Counted from the first letter of the stretch, positions 28,695 through 38,082 are shown. The stretch is DNA of 64,000 bases from Ligilactobacillus apodemi DSM 16634 = JCM 16172 (GCF_001434405.1 NZ_AZFT01000043.1:1-64000); one strand, 5' to 3'. The notes: generated from the letters alone by a model not told the origin. Numbers and translations are program-made.

Positions 28695-29313
28695 CTTGAT
28701 AAGTATTAGTTGCGGATTGGGTTGTTTGACTACTTTGAGTTTGTGTATTTTGTGTTGCTGTACTTGAAGTTGCTGTGTCCGTTGCTGAGCTTGTCGTGCT
28801 TGTAGTTGCTGGAACTTTCAAGACTTCGCCAGCATTAACACTGCTACTTGAAAGATCGTTTAATTCCATCAATTCTTGGACCGTTGTATTATATTTGGCT
28901 GCGATCGTTGATAAGTAATCCCCCGAACGCACCGTATAGGTCGTATAATTTCCGCTATCAGTTGCTTTTTTCTTAGTCGACGAACTTGATTTAGCAGAAT
29001 TTTCCTGGCTCGAAGGAGCTTTCGTGGTCGAATCATCAGACTCAGCCGCTTTTTCACTTTCCTTAGTTGATGAACTGGCAGTTGTGCTAGTACTGCCATA
29101 TTTGCTAGTGGCAATTGCTTTTTGACGTTCATACTCTTGTTTTTGTAATTTTTGATTATCACCAAAACTACTGATCAAACGCCCTTGAACTCGCTCATTT
29201 CTAACAGCGACAATGCACAATAATAAAATTGCGATCACTGCTAGGCCTATTTTTAAGAAACGAGCTTGAAGTTTTGTAAGTTTGCGTTTGCTCGTGTGTC
29301 GCGAACGTGTCAT
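28678..29313 (-). CDS. Membrane-anchored LysM protein
   Basis: A 211-residue protein with a basic cytoplasmic start (MTRSRHTSKRKLTK), one membrane helix (about 16-38), a Ser/Thr/Ala-rich extracellular linker (about 70-130), one LysM domain (YTTYTVRSGDYLSTIAAKYN through GEVLKVPA) and a Thr/Ser-rich tail ending DDDEY. LysM binds peptidoglycan. The layout (helix, low-complexity linker, LysM) matches the C-terminal part of the TagH-LysM fusion at 15962. I prefer ATG 29313 over 29334, because GAAGGGAAAG lies between them. It is coupled to the downstream YihY-family gene. Confidence 0.82.
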   Translation of the reverse strand: MTRSRHTSKRKLTKLQARFLKIGLAVIAILLLCIVAVRNERVQGRLISSFGDNQKLQKQEYERQKAIATSKYGSTSTTASSSTKESEKAAESDDSTTKAPSSQENSAKSSSSTKKKATDSGNYTTYTVRSGDYLSTIAAKYNTTVQELMELNDLSSSSVNAGEVLKVPATTSTTSSATDTATSSTATQNTQTQSSQTTQSATNTYQDDDEY

Positions 29314-29355
29314 ATTTACTTTCTTTCCCTTCATATTTATAGATAATTGCTAAAG

Positions 29356-29386
29356 CTAAAAAAGCCGGGGCAAATACCCAGCTTTC
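29356..29386 (-). terminator. Terminator of galU
   Basis: AAAGCTGGG pairs with CCCCGGCTTT (one wobble) and is followed by Ts on the minus strand. Confidence 0.75.
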
Positions 29387-29393
29387 GTGATCA

Positions 29394-30266
29394 TTATTTA
29401 AGCGTTTTACCTAACTCTTTAATGTATTCTTTCAACTCGCCTTGTACTTCTGGGTGACGTAACCCGAATTGAATCGAAGTCTTAAGATAACCAAATTTAT
29501 AACCAACATCGTAACGTTGCCCCTTAAATTCATGGGCAAAGACACGTTGGATCTTATTCAAACGATCGATCGCGTCAGTCAATTGGATTTCATTACCTGC
29601 ACCTGGTTCTTGTGTTTCAAGCATTGTAAAGATCTCAGGTGTTAATAAGTAACGACCAATGATTGCCAAATCAGATGGAGCTTTATCAACAGCTGGTTTT
29701 TCAACAAATTTTTTAACATCGTACAATCCTGGCTTTGTTTCAGCTGTTGGGTCGATCACACCATACTTGTTAACTTCATCATGTGGAACCTTCATAACAG
29801 CTAAAGTTGAAGCATGGGTTTCATCGTAACGATTCATCAATTGCTTAGTCAAAGGAACTTTATCTTCCATAATATCATCGCCAAGCATAACAACAAATGG
29901 TTCGTTACCAACAAAGTCTTTCGCCATCAATACGGCATCCCCTAAACCACGTGGATGTGATTGACGAATGAAATAAAGGTTGATATCTGTTGTTTGTTCA
30001 ACTAGACGTAATAATTCCGTCTTGCCTTTTTCTTTTAAGTTTTGTTCAAGTTCTGGAACAGAGTCAAAGTGGTCTTCGATCGGACGCTTACCTTTACCGG
30101 TAACAACTAAGATATCTTCGATTCCAGATTTTTTAGCTTCTTCAACAATGTATTGAATTGTTGGTTTATCAATAATTGGCAACATTTCTTTTGCCAAAGC
30201 CTTTGTTGCAGGCAAGAAACGTGTTCCCAACCCTGCGGCAGGAATAACGGCTTTTCTTACTTTCAT
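29394..30266 (-). CDS. galU: UTP-glucose-1-phosphate uridylyltransferase
   Basis: GalU makes UDP-glucose from UTP and glucose-1-phosphate. UDP-glucose is the donor for LafA-type glycolipid synthesis and other envelope glycosylation. The 290 residues show the nucleotide-binding [23 protein letters not shown], the [11 protein letters not shown] metal-binding segment, [21 protein letters not shown] and [10 protein letters not shown]. The length is typical. AAAGGGG precedes the ATG. Confidence 0.96.
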   Translation of the reverse strand: MKVRKAVIPAAGLGTRFLPATKALAKEMLPIIDKPTIQYIVEEAKKSGIEDILVVTGKGKRPIEDHFDSVPELEQNLKEKGKTELLRLVEQTTDINLYFIRQSHPRGLGDAVLMAKDFVGNEPFVVMLGDDIMEDKVPLTKQLMNRYDETHASTLAVMKVPHDEVNKYGVIDPTAETKPGLYDVKKFVEKPAVDKAPSDLAIIGRYLLTPEIFTMLETQEPGAGNEIQLTDAIDRLNKIQRVFAHEFKGQRYDVGYKFGYLKTSIQFGLRHPEVQGELKEYIKELGKTLK

Positions 30267-30293
30267 TTGCTATACCCCTTTTGAGATTTCTAA

Positions 30294-30320
30294 GTTACTA
30301 CTCCTAGTAGTAATAGTAAC
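30294..30320 (-). promoter_or_regulatory. Leader hairpin of galU
   Basis: On the minus strand TTACTACT-AGG-AGTAGTAA makes an 8-bp stem, and GTTACTA can pair alternatively with TAGTAAC. It lies between the promoter and the galU ribosome site. Confidence 0.45.
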
Positions 30321-30339
30321 ACTTGAGTATTCCATATTC

Positions 30340-30367
30340 ATTATACCAGTACTCGTATTATTTACAA
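30340..30367 (-). promoter_or_regulatory. galU promoter
   Basis: On the minus strand: TTGTAA (367-362), a 16-base spacer and a perfect TATAAT (345-340). Confidence 0.7.
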
Positions 30368-30454
30368 GTTATAGTGATCTTATTGTACTGCGTAACAACT
30401 AAACTTTCGTGCCAAGATCCCGTGACAATGCCGTTACTACAATGGATTAAAGTA

Positions 30455-31249
30455 TTAATTATTTTTATATAAATATTTAGCATCAATATCAGGATCTTGG
30501 GAAGTTAAGATCTTAGGACCATCTTTAGTGATCACGATCGTGTGTTCATATTGGCAACATAAACTACCATCAACAGTACGTGCGACCCAGCCATTAGGAT
30601 CGCTCATATCTGCACGCCAATCACCTGTAGTCACCATTGGTTCGATCGTGATCGTCATCCCTTCACGCAAACGGACACCCTTGCCAGCTTCACCATAATG
30701 TGGCACGTTAGGACTTTCATGCATTGTTGGTCCAATACCATGCCCAATAAATTCGCGAACATCACCGTAACCATTTTCATCTTCGACATATTTTTGAATA
30801 ACTGCGCCAATGTCACCGATGCGATTTCCGACTTTAGCTTGATCGATCCCTAAATATAGAGCTTTTTTAGTAACTTCCATCAAACGTTCAACTTCAGGAG
30901 AGGCCTTACCAACCACATAACTCCAGCAAGAATCACTAAAAGCACCGTGATAATCAACAACCGTATCGACTTTTACGAGATCGCCTTCTTTTAAAATCAA
31001 TTTTTTTCGGGGAAAGCCATGACAGATCTCATCATTAACACTGACACAAGTAGCATACTCATAGCCTTCAAAGCCAATTTGAGCAGCAACCGCACCGTGT
31101 TCTTTAAAATATTTCCGGGCAAATTCTTCAATATCCCAACTTGAGATCCCCGGTTTAATGATCTCTCTAAGTCCAACATGCATCCCAGCAAGGATCGCAC
31201 CTGACTTTGCCATTTCTTCTACTTCACGTGGTGATTTTAATGTTATCAT
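30455..31249 (-). CDS. map: Methionine aminopeptidase type I
   Basis: Map removes the initiator Met from nascent proteins. The 264 residues show all the metal-ligand segments: VKVDTVVDYHGAFSDSCW (Asp, Asp), GHGIGPTMHE (His), TIEPMVTTG (Glu) and YEHTIVIT (Glu). It has the FEGYEYATCVSVNDEICHG substrate-pocket segment. The length is near the family norm. The ribosome site is weak (GGCGG about 11 bases upstream), and the ATG overlaps the stop of a 43-codon upstream ORF as ATGA. It has a long 5' leader. Confidence 0.95.
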   Translation of the reverse strand: MITLKSPREVEEMAKSGAILAGMHVGLREIIKPGISSWDIEEFARKYFKEHGAVAAQIGFEGYEYATCVSVNDEICHGFPRKKLILKEGDLVKVDTVVDYHGAFSDSCWSYVVGKASPEVERLMEVTKKALYLGIDQAKVGNRIGDIGAVIQKYVEDENGYGDVREFIGHGIGPTMHESPNVPHYGEAGKGVRLREGMTITIEPMVTTGDWRADMSDPNGWVARTVDGSLCCQYEHTIVITKDGPKILTSQDPDIDAKYLYKNN

Positions 31250-31377
31250 CTTTGCTCGACCGCCGTATCAAATGTGAACAAGGATCTCTCAACTACCCTT
31301 GAGAAAGAAATACAGCCTATCCTTTCTTGATTTTGTTTCTGACCTCTTACCGTTAGCATTTTCCTAAGTATCTCCAT
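31246..31377 (-). CDS. Possible 43-residue leader ORF coupled to map
   Basis: An ORF from ATG 31377 encodes MEILRKMLTVRGQKQNQERI and so on, ending at TGA 31248-31246, which overlaps the map ATG as ATGA. A weak GTGGA site lies about 8 bases before the start. Codon use is unlike the neighbours: all six Arg codons are AGA or AGG and Ile codons include ATA. That argues for a poorly expressed leader or a chance ORF rather than a normal gene. I do not recognise the product. Confidence 0.35.
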   Translation of the reverse strand: MEILRKMLTVRGQKQNQERIGCISFSRVVERSLFTFDTAVEQR

Positions 31378-31676
31378 TTCACATTCCACATTTTCTATGA
31401 ACAACTTAGATCACTACTGACAAAAAATTAGTAATGCTTTTGTTAACAGTTGAGTATTTACACTTAATATTTGACTTTTTTAATTATAACACATTCCTAA
31501 CCTAGGCAAAAATCGCGTTAAAATCACATTTATGCCCCCTGATACTTGCCTTTGAGTGTTACCAAAATCGTCATCATCTTTTCTTCACAAATATCTTATT
31601 TGCTTCATACTAATAATATGTGGCATTTTTGGTATAATGGTTGATGTAATAAACATGTTGAAAGAAGGAATTAATT
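31250..31676. other. Gene-free stretch with the long map leader and flavodoxin promoter
   Basis: On the minus strand an extended -10 (TGTTATAAT, -10 at 31488-31483) would start a map transcript with a leader of about 225 bases, holding the 43-codon ORF and a CTCAAGGGTAGTTGAG hairpin. On the right, TATAAT at 31634-31639 probably serves the rightward flavodoxin gene. I find no known riboswitch class here. Confidence 0.55.
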
Positions 31677-32132
31677 ATGGCTACAGCTAAAGTTATTTTT
31701 GCCACGATCACTGGCAACAACGAAGATATTGCTGATATCATCGCCCAAACATTAGAAAGTGAAGGACTAGAAGTCGAAACTGAAGAAATCTCACAAGCTG
31801 ATCCAACTGAATTTGAAGAAGTCGATCTTTGCGTCGTATGCCCTTATACTTACGATGAAGGTTCACTTCCCGATGAAGGGCTCGATTTCTTTGAAGAACT
31901 AGCTGAAACTGATTTAAGTGGCAAGATTTATGGCGTTGCTGGTTCTGGCGACACATTTTATGGTGAGTATTATGGTCTAGCGATCGATAAATTCGACCAA
32001 GCTTTAGCTAAAGCGGGTGCTACTAAAGGTGCAGATAATGTAAAAATCAATCTGGCACCAGATAGCGATGAAGATATCGCACGACTAGATGAATTCGCTA
32101 AAAAGTTAGCTCAAAAAGTCCAAGCTAATTAA
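31677..32132 (+). CDS. Flavodoxin
   Basis: A 151-residue FMN-binding electron carrier. It starts with the phosphate-binding loop segment AKVIFATITGNNEDIADIIA, where TxTGNxE matches the flavodoxin P-loop, and has the CPYTYDEGSLPDEGLDFFEEL and GVAGSGDTFYGEYYGLAIDKFD flavin-binding segments. The protein is very acidic, typical of flavodoxins. AAGAAGGA precedes the ATG. The YfhO gene follows 52 bases downstream on the same strand. Confidence 0.92.
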   Translation: MATAKVIFATITGNNEDIADIIAQTLESEGLEVETEEISQADPTEFEEVDLCVVCPYTYDEGSLPDEGLDFFEELAETDLSGKIYGVAGSGDTFYGEYYGLAIDKFDQALAKAGATKGADNVKINLAPDSDEDIARLDEFAKKLAQKVQAN

Positions 32133-32184
32133 TTTTTCATGTATTAGATATAGATAACTATTCATCTGAAATGAGGACAAGATC

Positions 32185-35067
32185 GTGAATTTTTCATTCA
32201 ATAAAAGAAAGATTACTCATCTTTATCTAACATATACTTTGGCCTTTATCACTGTTGCCATTTTTGTTTATGGAACATATTTACTCACAGGCCATTCGTT
32301 GATCTGGCATCTAGACGGAGCCAATCAACATTTACCATTACTCGAACAATATCGTAGTTTCTTGCTTGATTTTTTGAAAAATCCTAGTGCTGGACTGGCT
32401 CAATGGTCTTGGCATTTTGGGCTTGGCAGCGACACATTTCAAGTGTATTCATATTATACGATCGGTGATGTGTTCGCCTACTTAGCACTTCTTTTTCCCG
32501 CTTCTAAAGTGGCGTTAGCGTATCAATTAACGATCGTTTTACGCCTTTACTGTGCTGGACTTTCTTTTTGCTTTTTAGCCAAGCATTTTGACTTTGATCG
32601 TTTTACGATCGTCGGTGGTGCAATGGTATATTTGTTTAATGCTTTTTTGCTTTACTCAAATGTTGCCCAACCATTTTTCACGACCCCATTCATTTTGTTT
32701 CCACTGATCATCGTTGCACTTGAACGTGTTTTCCAAAAGCGTTCCATCTTGCCATTGATCTTAGTTTTTAGCTGGATGTTGATCAGTAGTTTTTACTTTG
32801 CTTATGTCTTAGGGATCGGGGCCATGATCTATGTGGCATTACGTTTCTTTTTATACTATAAAAAACGCTATGCTTCTTTTAAAGAAGGCGCCTTAGTCTT
32901 TTTTAACTTAGTTTTTGCCGCAGTGATCAGCTTGTTATGTGCCAGCATCATGTTGCTCCCTGAGATCTTAGCCGTCAAAAATTCTACGCGGACTGGGGGC
33001 GTCTTTGCTAACGGATTGACTTTTTATCCACCATATTATTATTTGGCCCTACCAAGCCAATTGATCAATGGTGGTAACCGTGATTTTTATTTTTGGAGCG
33101 CCTTAGGTTTTGCTAGCATCGTCTTTTTTGCGATCGTCTATATCATCCAACAACGCAAAAAATATCCGCTACTTTGTTTAAGTTTTATCATTAGTTTTGT
33201 CATGCTATTGTTACCCTTTTTCGGTGCTTTCTTTAACGGCATGATGTCTCCTTCAAACCGCTGGACTTTACTAAGTTGCCTTCCAGTCTCACTGGCTGTT
33301 TGTATTTTGCTAAAACATGCTCGCCAGCTTTCAGAAAAAACCTTAAAAATCTTTTCGTTTTCTCTGTTTGCTTACGTTGCATATATTTGTTTAACTTATT
33401 TCTTTGAAAATGACGAGAAGGTCTTTATCCCTGTGATCTTTTTATTTATTTTCTGGGGAAGTTTGATCGCCTTAAACACTCGAGTCGCAGCTAAATTGCC
33501 ACGACACTTGCTCTTTTTAGCGATCATTTTAAATGTCTGCTTAAATGCGGTTTACTTTGAAGCTCCATATAATGGGGGCTATGCTGATGAAATGTTGCCA
33601 TTAAATTCTTACGAAAATCTCAAAAAAAATCGTTTTGCTAATCTCGATCAAAATCTACCTGATCCTAATACCGATTTTTATCGTGTTTCAACGATCAGTA
33701 AGAATTATTATCTTGGCGCTGACTATCATCTTTATAACCTGTTAGCCAGCAAACTTTATCAGATCAACTCTTATTATTCGCTCCAAAATAAAGCGCTCGG
33801 TGAATTTTCAAAGAGTATGCAAAATTCTCAATACGAGGCCAACATCCCACTCGGGCAAGTCTCTGATCGCACTATTTTAAATAACTTCTTAGGTGTGCGT
33901 TACTTATTTACCCAAATCAACCAACCTAATGACCAAAAGATCCCTTACGGCTATGATTTAGCCCAAGTATCACAAAGAAAAGTTGATCCCAATGGTAAAA
34001 CTACTAAAGACCAACAAACGCAGCTTTATCAAACAAGTAATGCGTTTCCGCTCGTTTATTTCCAAACAAGCGTGATCTCAAGTTCAGCAGCCAAGAAAAT
34101 GTCGGCTACTCAACGTGAACGTGCCTTAGCAACTAGCGTGGTCGTTGACGATCAGACCGCTAAAGACTACACTAAGGCAACTTTAGCCACTGACGAAGTG
34201 ATCGAAGTTCCTTACTATATCGTCTCTAGTCGGGGAAATATCGTTGACCCCGCTGATTTAAATAAACAAGATGCTGATGAAACTTATAAAATCGTCTTGC
34301 AAGACCCAGAACAATATGGTGCAGGTGAATTACACCTAGAATTTTCTAATATCAAATACACACCATATACTTTAAGGGAACAACTAAAGCTTGAAAGTCA
34401 AAATGCTAGCACTGATTTGACCCAAGGACTGTTGGATCAAAACAAGATGCTAACAAGCTATAAATATTTCCGCTATCACGTCTTACAAGGTTCACCCGAT
34501 AGCAGTTTTGGTCTAACCGTAACTTCTAGCTTAGGCTCTGAAAGGCTCTTCCAACCAAAACAAAATGCACTGTCATTTTACAAGACGGTCACAAGTGGAA
34601 CTTTAAATAGTGGATACTTTAAAGAACTCCCGCAAACATTGACTTTAGAGCCATCAAAACTTGGTAATTATCAATTCAAGCTCAAGATCTATGTTGAAAA
34701 GTTAGGCGCAACTTATGACAAGCAAGTCAGCACCTTACAAAAAAATGCATTACAAAACCTAAAATTCATTAATAACGGCTTGACTGGTCAGATCACTGTT
34801 AATAAAAACGGGATCTTAACGTCTTCGATCCCTTATTCTAGCAGTTGGACAGTCTATGTTGATGGCAAAGCTCAAAAAGTACTCGAAACGAACCAAGGTT
34901 TTGTAGGGATCCGTTTAAGCAAAGGATCACATCAGATCAAATTTGTTTACCACATCCCGGGCGTCAAAACTGGTGCGTTCCTTTCTCTTAGCGGCTTGAT
35001 CCTACTATTAGTAGTTGTAATGTTTACTTATTTAAAAAAACGGCAACTAAATAAAAAGGACAAGTAG
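32185..35067 (+). CDS. YfhO family GT-C-type membrane protein
   Basis: A 960-residue protein with about 12 or more membrane segments (to about 470), a long extracellular region, and a final C-terminal helix (about 928-950). It matches the YfhO family: HLDGANQHLPLLEQYRSF near the start, MSPSNRWTLL, and the late SSIPYSSSWTVYVDGK and GIRLSKGSHQIKFVY segments. B. subtilis YfhO and Listeria GtlB transfer sugars onto LTA from a lipid carrier, so a role in LTA or wall glycosylation is likely here. The start is GTG with GAGGAC upstream. It ends at a strong terminator. Confidence 0.9.
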   Translation: MNFSFNKRKITHLYLTYTLAFITVAIFVYGTYLLTGHSLIWHLDGANQHLPLLEQYRSFLLDFLKNPSAGLAQWSWHFGLGSDTFQVYSYYTIGDVFAYLALLFPASKVALAYQLTIVLRLYCAGLSFCFLAKHFDFDRFTIVGGAMVYLFNAFLLYSNVAQPFFTTPFILFPLIIVALERVFQKRSILPLILVFSWMLISSFYFAYVLGIGAMIYVALRFFLYYKKRYASFKEGALVFFNLVFAAVISLLCASIMLLPEILAVKNSTRTGGVFANGLTFYPPYYYLALPSQLINGGNRDFYFWSALGFASIVFFAIVYIIQQRKKYPLLCLSFIISFVMLLLPFFGAFFNGMMSPSNRWTLLSCLPVSLAVCILLKHARQLSEKTLKIFSFSLFAYVAYICLTYFFENDEKVFIPVIFLFIFWGSLIALNTRVAAKLPRHLLFLAIILNVCLNAVYFEAPYNGGYADEMLPLNSYENLKKNRFANLDQNLPDPNTDFYRVSTISKNYYLGADYHLYNLLASKLYQINSYYSLQNKALGEFSKSMQNSQYEANIPLGQVSDRTILNNFLGVRYLFTQINQPNDQKIPYGYDLAQVSQRKVDPNGKTTKDQQTQLYQTSNAFPLVYFQTSVISSSAAKKMSATQRERALATSVVVDDQTAKDYTKATLATDEVIEVPYYIVSSRGNIVDPADLNKQDADETYKIVLQDPEQYGAGELHLEFSNIKYTPYTLREQLKLESQNASTDLTQGLLDQNKMLTSYKYFRYHVLQGSPDSSFGLTVTSSLGSERLFQPKQNALSFYKTVTSGTLNSGYFKELPQTLTLEPSKLGNYQFKLKIYVEKLGATYDKQVSTLQKNALQNLKFINNGLTGQITVNKNGILTSSIPYSSSWTVYVDGKAQKVLETNQGFVGIRLSKGSHQIKFVYHIPGVKTGAFLSLSGLILLLVVVMFTYLKKRQLNKKDK

Positions 35068-35084
35068 TTTTCCTACCTGTCCTT

Positions 35085-35118
35085 AAAGGCAAACACGCAG
35101 CTTGTGTTTGCCTTTTTT
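35085..35118 (+). terminator. Terminator of the YfhO gene
   Basis: A 12-bp stem AAAGGCAAACAC/GTGTTTGCCTTT with a 7-base loop is followed by Ts. A second hairpin (AAGGACA...TGTCCTT, 35057-35084) precedes it and includes the stop codon. Confidence 0.9.
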
Positions 35119-35189
35119 ATTATATTTTTACGAGAGCTTAACTCACAAGTTTTTGCCTACGTTGGCATGGTCTGAACCATATAACAATT

Positions 35190-36332
35190 TCACTTAAATT
35201 CCGTTGGTTTTTGCGTTGTCTGGCCAAAATAATAGGCGATCGCATCTAAGATCCGCTGACTCGCTTTCCCATCACCATAAGGATTTTTAGCCTCTGCCAT
35301 TTGACGATAGGCTTTTTCATCTGTTAATAAGTTCAACATTTCTTGCTTAACGGTATCAAAATCGGTGCCAACTAATTTTAAGGTACCAGCTTTGATCCCT
35401 TCTGGACGTTCGGTCGTATCACGTAAAACTAACACTGGTTTTCCAAGCGATGGTGCTTCTTCTTGCACCCCACCCGAATCACTCATAATAAAATAACTTC
35501 TAGCCGCTAAATTATGGAAATCAACGACATCTAAAGGATCGATCAAATGGATACGTTCGATCCCATCAAAAATTTCATGGGCAACTTTTTGAACTGCCGG
35601 ACTTAAATGGACCGGATAAATTATTTCCGTATCTTCACGTTCAAGAACAACTTCACGCATTGCTTTAAAGACAGCTTTCATTGGCTCACCTTGATTTTCA
35701 CGCCGATGCATCGTCACTAACACGATTTTTTTATTTAAATCAACTTGCTCTAAAATATTGTGATGGTAGTCTTTAGCAACTGTCTGTTGTAAAGCATCGA
35801 TCGCCGTATTACCGGTGACATAAATATTTTGTGCTTGATGATGCTCTTGTAAAAGATTTTCTTTACTTTGCACAGTTGGCGCAAAATAAAGATCGCCTAA
35901 AACATCGGTCATTTGGCGGTTCATTTCTTCTGGATAAGGCGAATATTTATTCCAGGTTCTAAGCCCTGCTTCAACATGCCCAATTGCTATTTGGTTATAA
36001 AAAGCCGCTAAGCTTGCAGCAAAAGTTGTCGTCGTATCACCATGAACTAAAATAATGTCAGGTTTTTCTTGTTTGATGACCTGATCTAATTTAAGTAACA
36101 CATTTGTCGTGATCGTTGTGATCGTTTGATCTTTTTGCATAATATCTAAATCATGATCAGGTTGGATCCCAAAAATATTTAGAGCTTGATCTAACATTTC
36201 ACGATGTTGTGCCGTTACCGTAACTACTGTTTCAAACTCAGATGCTCTTTTTTGTAAAGCTAAAATTAACGGCGCCATTTTAATTGCTTCTGGACGGGTC
36301 CCAAAAACTGTCATTACTTTGATTTTTTTCAT
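35190..36332 (-). CDS. wecB: UDP-N-acetylglucosamine 2-epimerase (non-hydrolysing)
   Basis: Interconverts UDP-GlcNAc and UDP-ManNAc (WecB/MnaA), feeding wall teichoic acid linkage units or other polysaccharides. The 380 residues show TVFGTRPEAIKMAPL, VHGDTTTTFAASLAAFY, GHVEAGLRTWNKYSPYPEEMNR, YPVHLSPAV and SDSGGVQEEAPSLGKPVLVLR. No ribosome site lies right next to the ATG; AAAGGA lies upstream of a strong hairpin (36346-36385). It stands alone, not in a polysaccharide cluster. Confidence 0.94.
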   Translation of the reverse strand: MKKIKVMTVFGTRPEAIKMAPLILALQKRASEFETVVTVTAQHREMLDQALNIFGIQPDHDLDIMQKDQTITTITTNVLLKLDQVIKQEKPDIILVHGDTTTTFAASLAAFYNQIAIGHVEAGLRTWNKYSPYPEEMNRQMTDVLGDLYFAPTVQSKENLLQEHHQAQNIYVTGNTAIDALQQTVAKDYHHNILEQVDLNKKIVLVTMHRRENQGEPMKAVFKAMREVVLEREDTEIIYPVHLSPAVQKVAHEIFDGIERIHLIDPLDVVDFHNLAARSYFIMSDSGGVQEEAPSLGKPVLVLRDTTERPEGIKAGTLKLVGTDFDTVKQEMLNLLTDEKAYRQMAEAKNPYGDGKASQRILDAIAYYFGQTTQKPTEFK

Positions 36333-36345
36333 AAAATATATCGTT

Positions 36346-36385
36346 AACTATTACAAACGTGAGTCCTGTTACTCACCTAATAGTT
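36346..36385 (-). promoter_or_regulatory. Leader hairpin between ribosome site and start of wecB
   Basis: AACTATTA pairs with TAATAGTT, enclosing a second stem GTGAGT/ACTCAC. On the minus strand AAAGGA lies directly before this structure and the wecB ATG 13 bases after it. Folding would bring the ribosome site closer to the start codon. Confidence 0.5.
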
Positions 36386-36510
36386 TTTCCTTTCATCAGC
36401 TTATAGATTGATCTTGTTTATTATATCAAAGATCAACTCAAGAAAAAATTTAATGGTATCTTAATTATTTACAAATATGGTATGATAAGAGAAAAATATG
36501 GAGGTTGCTT

Positions 36511-37746
36511 ATGCCAATTGCAAATTTTTCTGAAAAATTAGCTAAATATGCTAACTTGATCATCAAAACAGGAGTTAATCTTCAACCGGGGCAAACGGTC
36601 GTACTCTATATCTCAGTGACACAACAACCTTTGGCACATCTTATTATCAAAGAGGCCTATGCTGCTGGCGCAAGTGATGTCATGGTAAAATGGCAAGATA
36701 CATTTAGTACGCGCCAATTTTTACAACATGCTGCTGACGCTCGCCTAGAAAATATTCCGGAATATTTAGTCAAAGAAGCTGACTATATCACGGCTAAAAA
36801 AGCAGCGCGCATCTCTGTTATTTCTGAAGATCCAGATGCTTTTGCTGGGATTGACCCCCAAAGAATCGCTAAAAATCAAGCAGCAATGGGCAAAGTGCTC
36901 AATAGCGTCCGCAAAGCGACTCAAAACAATGACCTTACTTGGACTGTTGTGGCTGCAGCTGATGTTGCCTGGGCTAAAAAAGTTTTTCCAGCGTTAACTG
37001 AACAAGAGGCGGTTGAGCGTCTTTGGGAAGAAATTTTCAAAACTTGTCGCATCAATGAGTCCGATCCAATTGCAACTTGGCACGAACATGATCAAAAATT
37101 ACGCGCTAAAGCTCAATGGTTAAATCAAGAACAATTTAGTGCACTTCACTACACTTCAGCTAAAACTGACTTGGTGATCGGGCTACCAAAAGATCACATT
37201 TGGGAAGGGGCTGGAAGCTATAGTGCCGAAAACATCGAATTTATGGCTAATATGCCTACCGAAGAAGTCTTTACTGCTGCTGACAAAAATCGAATCAATG
37301 GTTATGTGACTTCAACTAAGCCCCTTAGCTATGCTGGAAATATCTTAGAGGAGATCAAATTTGAATTTAAAGGTGGTAAAGTAGTTGATATTTCCGCTAA
37401 AAATGGGCAAACCATTTTAGAACATTTGATCAAAACAGATGATGGTGCAAGCTCTTTAGGGGAAGTTGCGCTCGTTTCTGATCCATCACCTATTTCACGT
37501 TCTGGCATTACCTTTTATAATACCTTATTTGATGAAAATGCAAGTAATCACTTAGCGCTTGGTAGTGCCTATCCTTTTAGCATAAAAAATGGCACTAACA
37601 TGACTGATGAACAATTGACCCAAGCAGGTCTTAATCTAAGTCAAGTCCACGTTGATTTCATGATGGGTTCAAGCGATATGAATATTGATGGCATCCGTGC
37701 CGATGGTAGTCGCGTCCCAATTTTTAGAAATGGCGATTGGGCTTAA
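36511..37746 (+). CDS. Aminopeptidase, M29 family (PepS-like)
   Basis: A 411-residue cytoplasmic metallo-aminopeptidase of the M29 (AmpS/PepS/thermophilic aminopeptidase) family. It has LQPGQTVVLYISVTQQPLAHL, DFSEDPDAFAGI-like ISEDPDAFAGIDPQRIA, a central VIGLPKDHIWEGAGSYSAENIEFMANMPTEEV segment with metal-ligand acidic residues, and a C-terminal HVDFMMGSSDMNIDGIRADG segment. I chose ATG 36511: GGAGG lies 6 bases upstream and the TTG at 36505 falls in the spacer. It takes part in peptide use. Confidence 0.9.
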   Translation: MPIANFSEKLAKYANLIIKTGVNLQPGQTVVLYISVTQQPLAHLIIKEAYAAGASDVMVKWQDTFSTRQFLQHAADARLENIPEYLVKEADYITAKKAARISVISEDPDAFAGIDPQRIAKNQAAMGKVLNSVRKATQNNDLTWTVVAAADVAWAKKVFPALTEQEAVERLWEEIFKTCRINESDPIATWHEHDQKLRAKAQWLNQEQFSALHYTSAKTDLVIGLPKDHIWEGAGSYSAENIEFMANMPTEEVFTAADKNRINGYVTSTKPLSYAGNILEEIKFEFKGGKVVDISAKNGQTILEHLIKTDDGASSLGEVALVSDPSPISRSGITFYNTLFDENASNHLALGSAYPFSIKNGTNMTDEQLTQAGLNLSQVHVDFMMGSSDMNIDGIRADGSRVPIFRNGDWA

Positions 37747-37784
37747 GATAGTGTAAAATATAATTTTTTTACAGATAATACGCC

Positions 37785-37848
37785 AAAAGATCTTACTGAA
37801 AAGAAAGACAAACATTCCTGTTTGTTGGATCTCAGTAAGATCTTTTTT
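37785..37848. terminator. Bidirectional terminator
   Basis: A long hairpin: outer stem AAAAGATCTTACTGA/TCAGTAAGATCTTTT and inner stem ACAAACA/TGTTTGT, with T runs on both sides, between the convergent M29 peptidase and cytochrome-b5-like genes. Confidence 0.88.
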
Positions 37849-38082
37849 TTAGTTTATTAATTTTCCGACCTTAGGTAATCTAGGTAAGACTGATTTTTCA
37901 TGTGGGGCACGCTTGATCTGTTCACTAAAGTCATTTCCAGCCTTATAGCCGTGATGTTGGCCATTTTTCCAAGCAGATCTTTGACTGACATCATAAACGA
38001 CGCCATCAACGGCAATGTAAGCAGGTGCTCCATCTTGCCCATTGTAATGTGCTAATTCTTTTAAAGTAAATGTTTTTTCCAC
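37849..38082 (-). CDS. Cytochrome b5-like haem-binding domain protein
   Basis: A 77-residue single-domain protein (starting MEKTFTLKELAHYNGQDG). It shows the b5 fold pattern with PAYIAVDGVVYDVS, the GQHHGYKAGNDFSEQIKRAPH segment carrying candidate haem ligands, and a LPKVGKLI end. There is no membrane helix. Redox partner and role are unknown in lactic acid bacteria. I chose GTG 38082 because GGAGGAG lies 6 bases upstream; the ATG at 38097 lies before that ribosome site and would translate through it. Confidence 0.8.
   Translation of the reverse strand: MEKTFTLKELAHYNGQDGAPAYIAVDGVVYDVSQRSAWKNGQHHGYKAGNDFSEQIKRAPHEKSVLPRLPKVGKLIN

Noticed and set aside
28869-29165. 98-codon minus-strand ORF within the LysM gene
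   Set aside because: It is another frame of the same strand, explained by the low-complexity Ser/Thr codons of the LysM gene.
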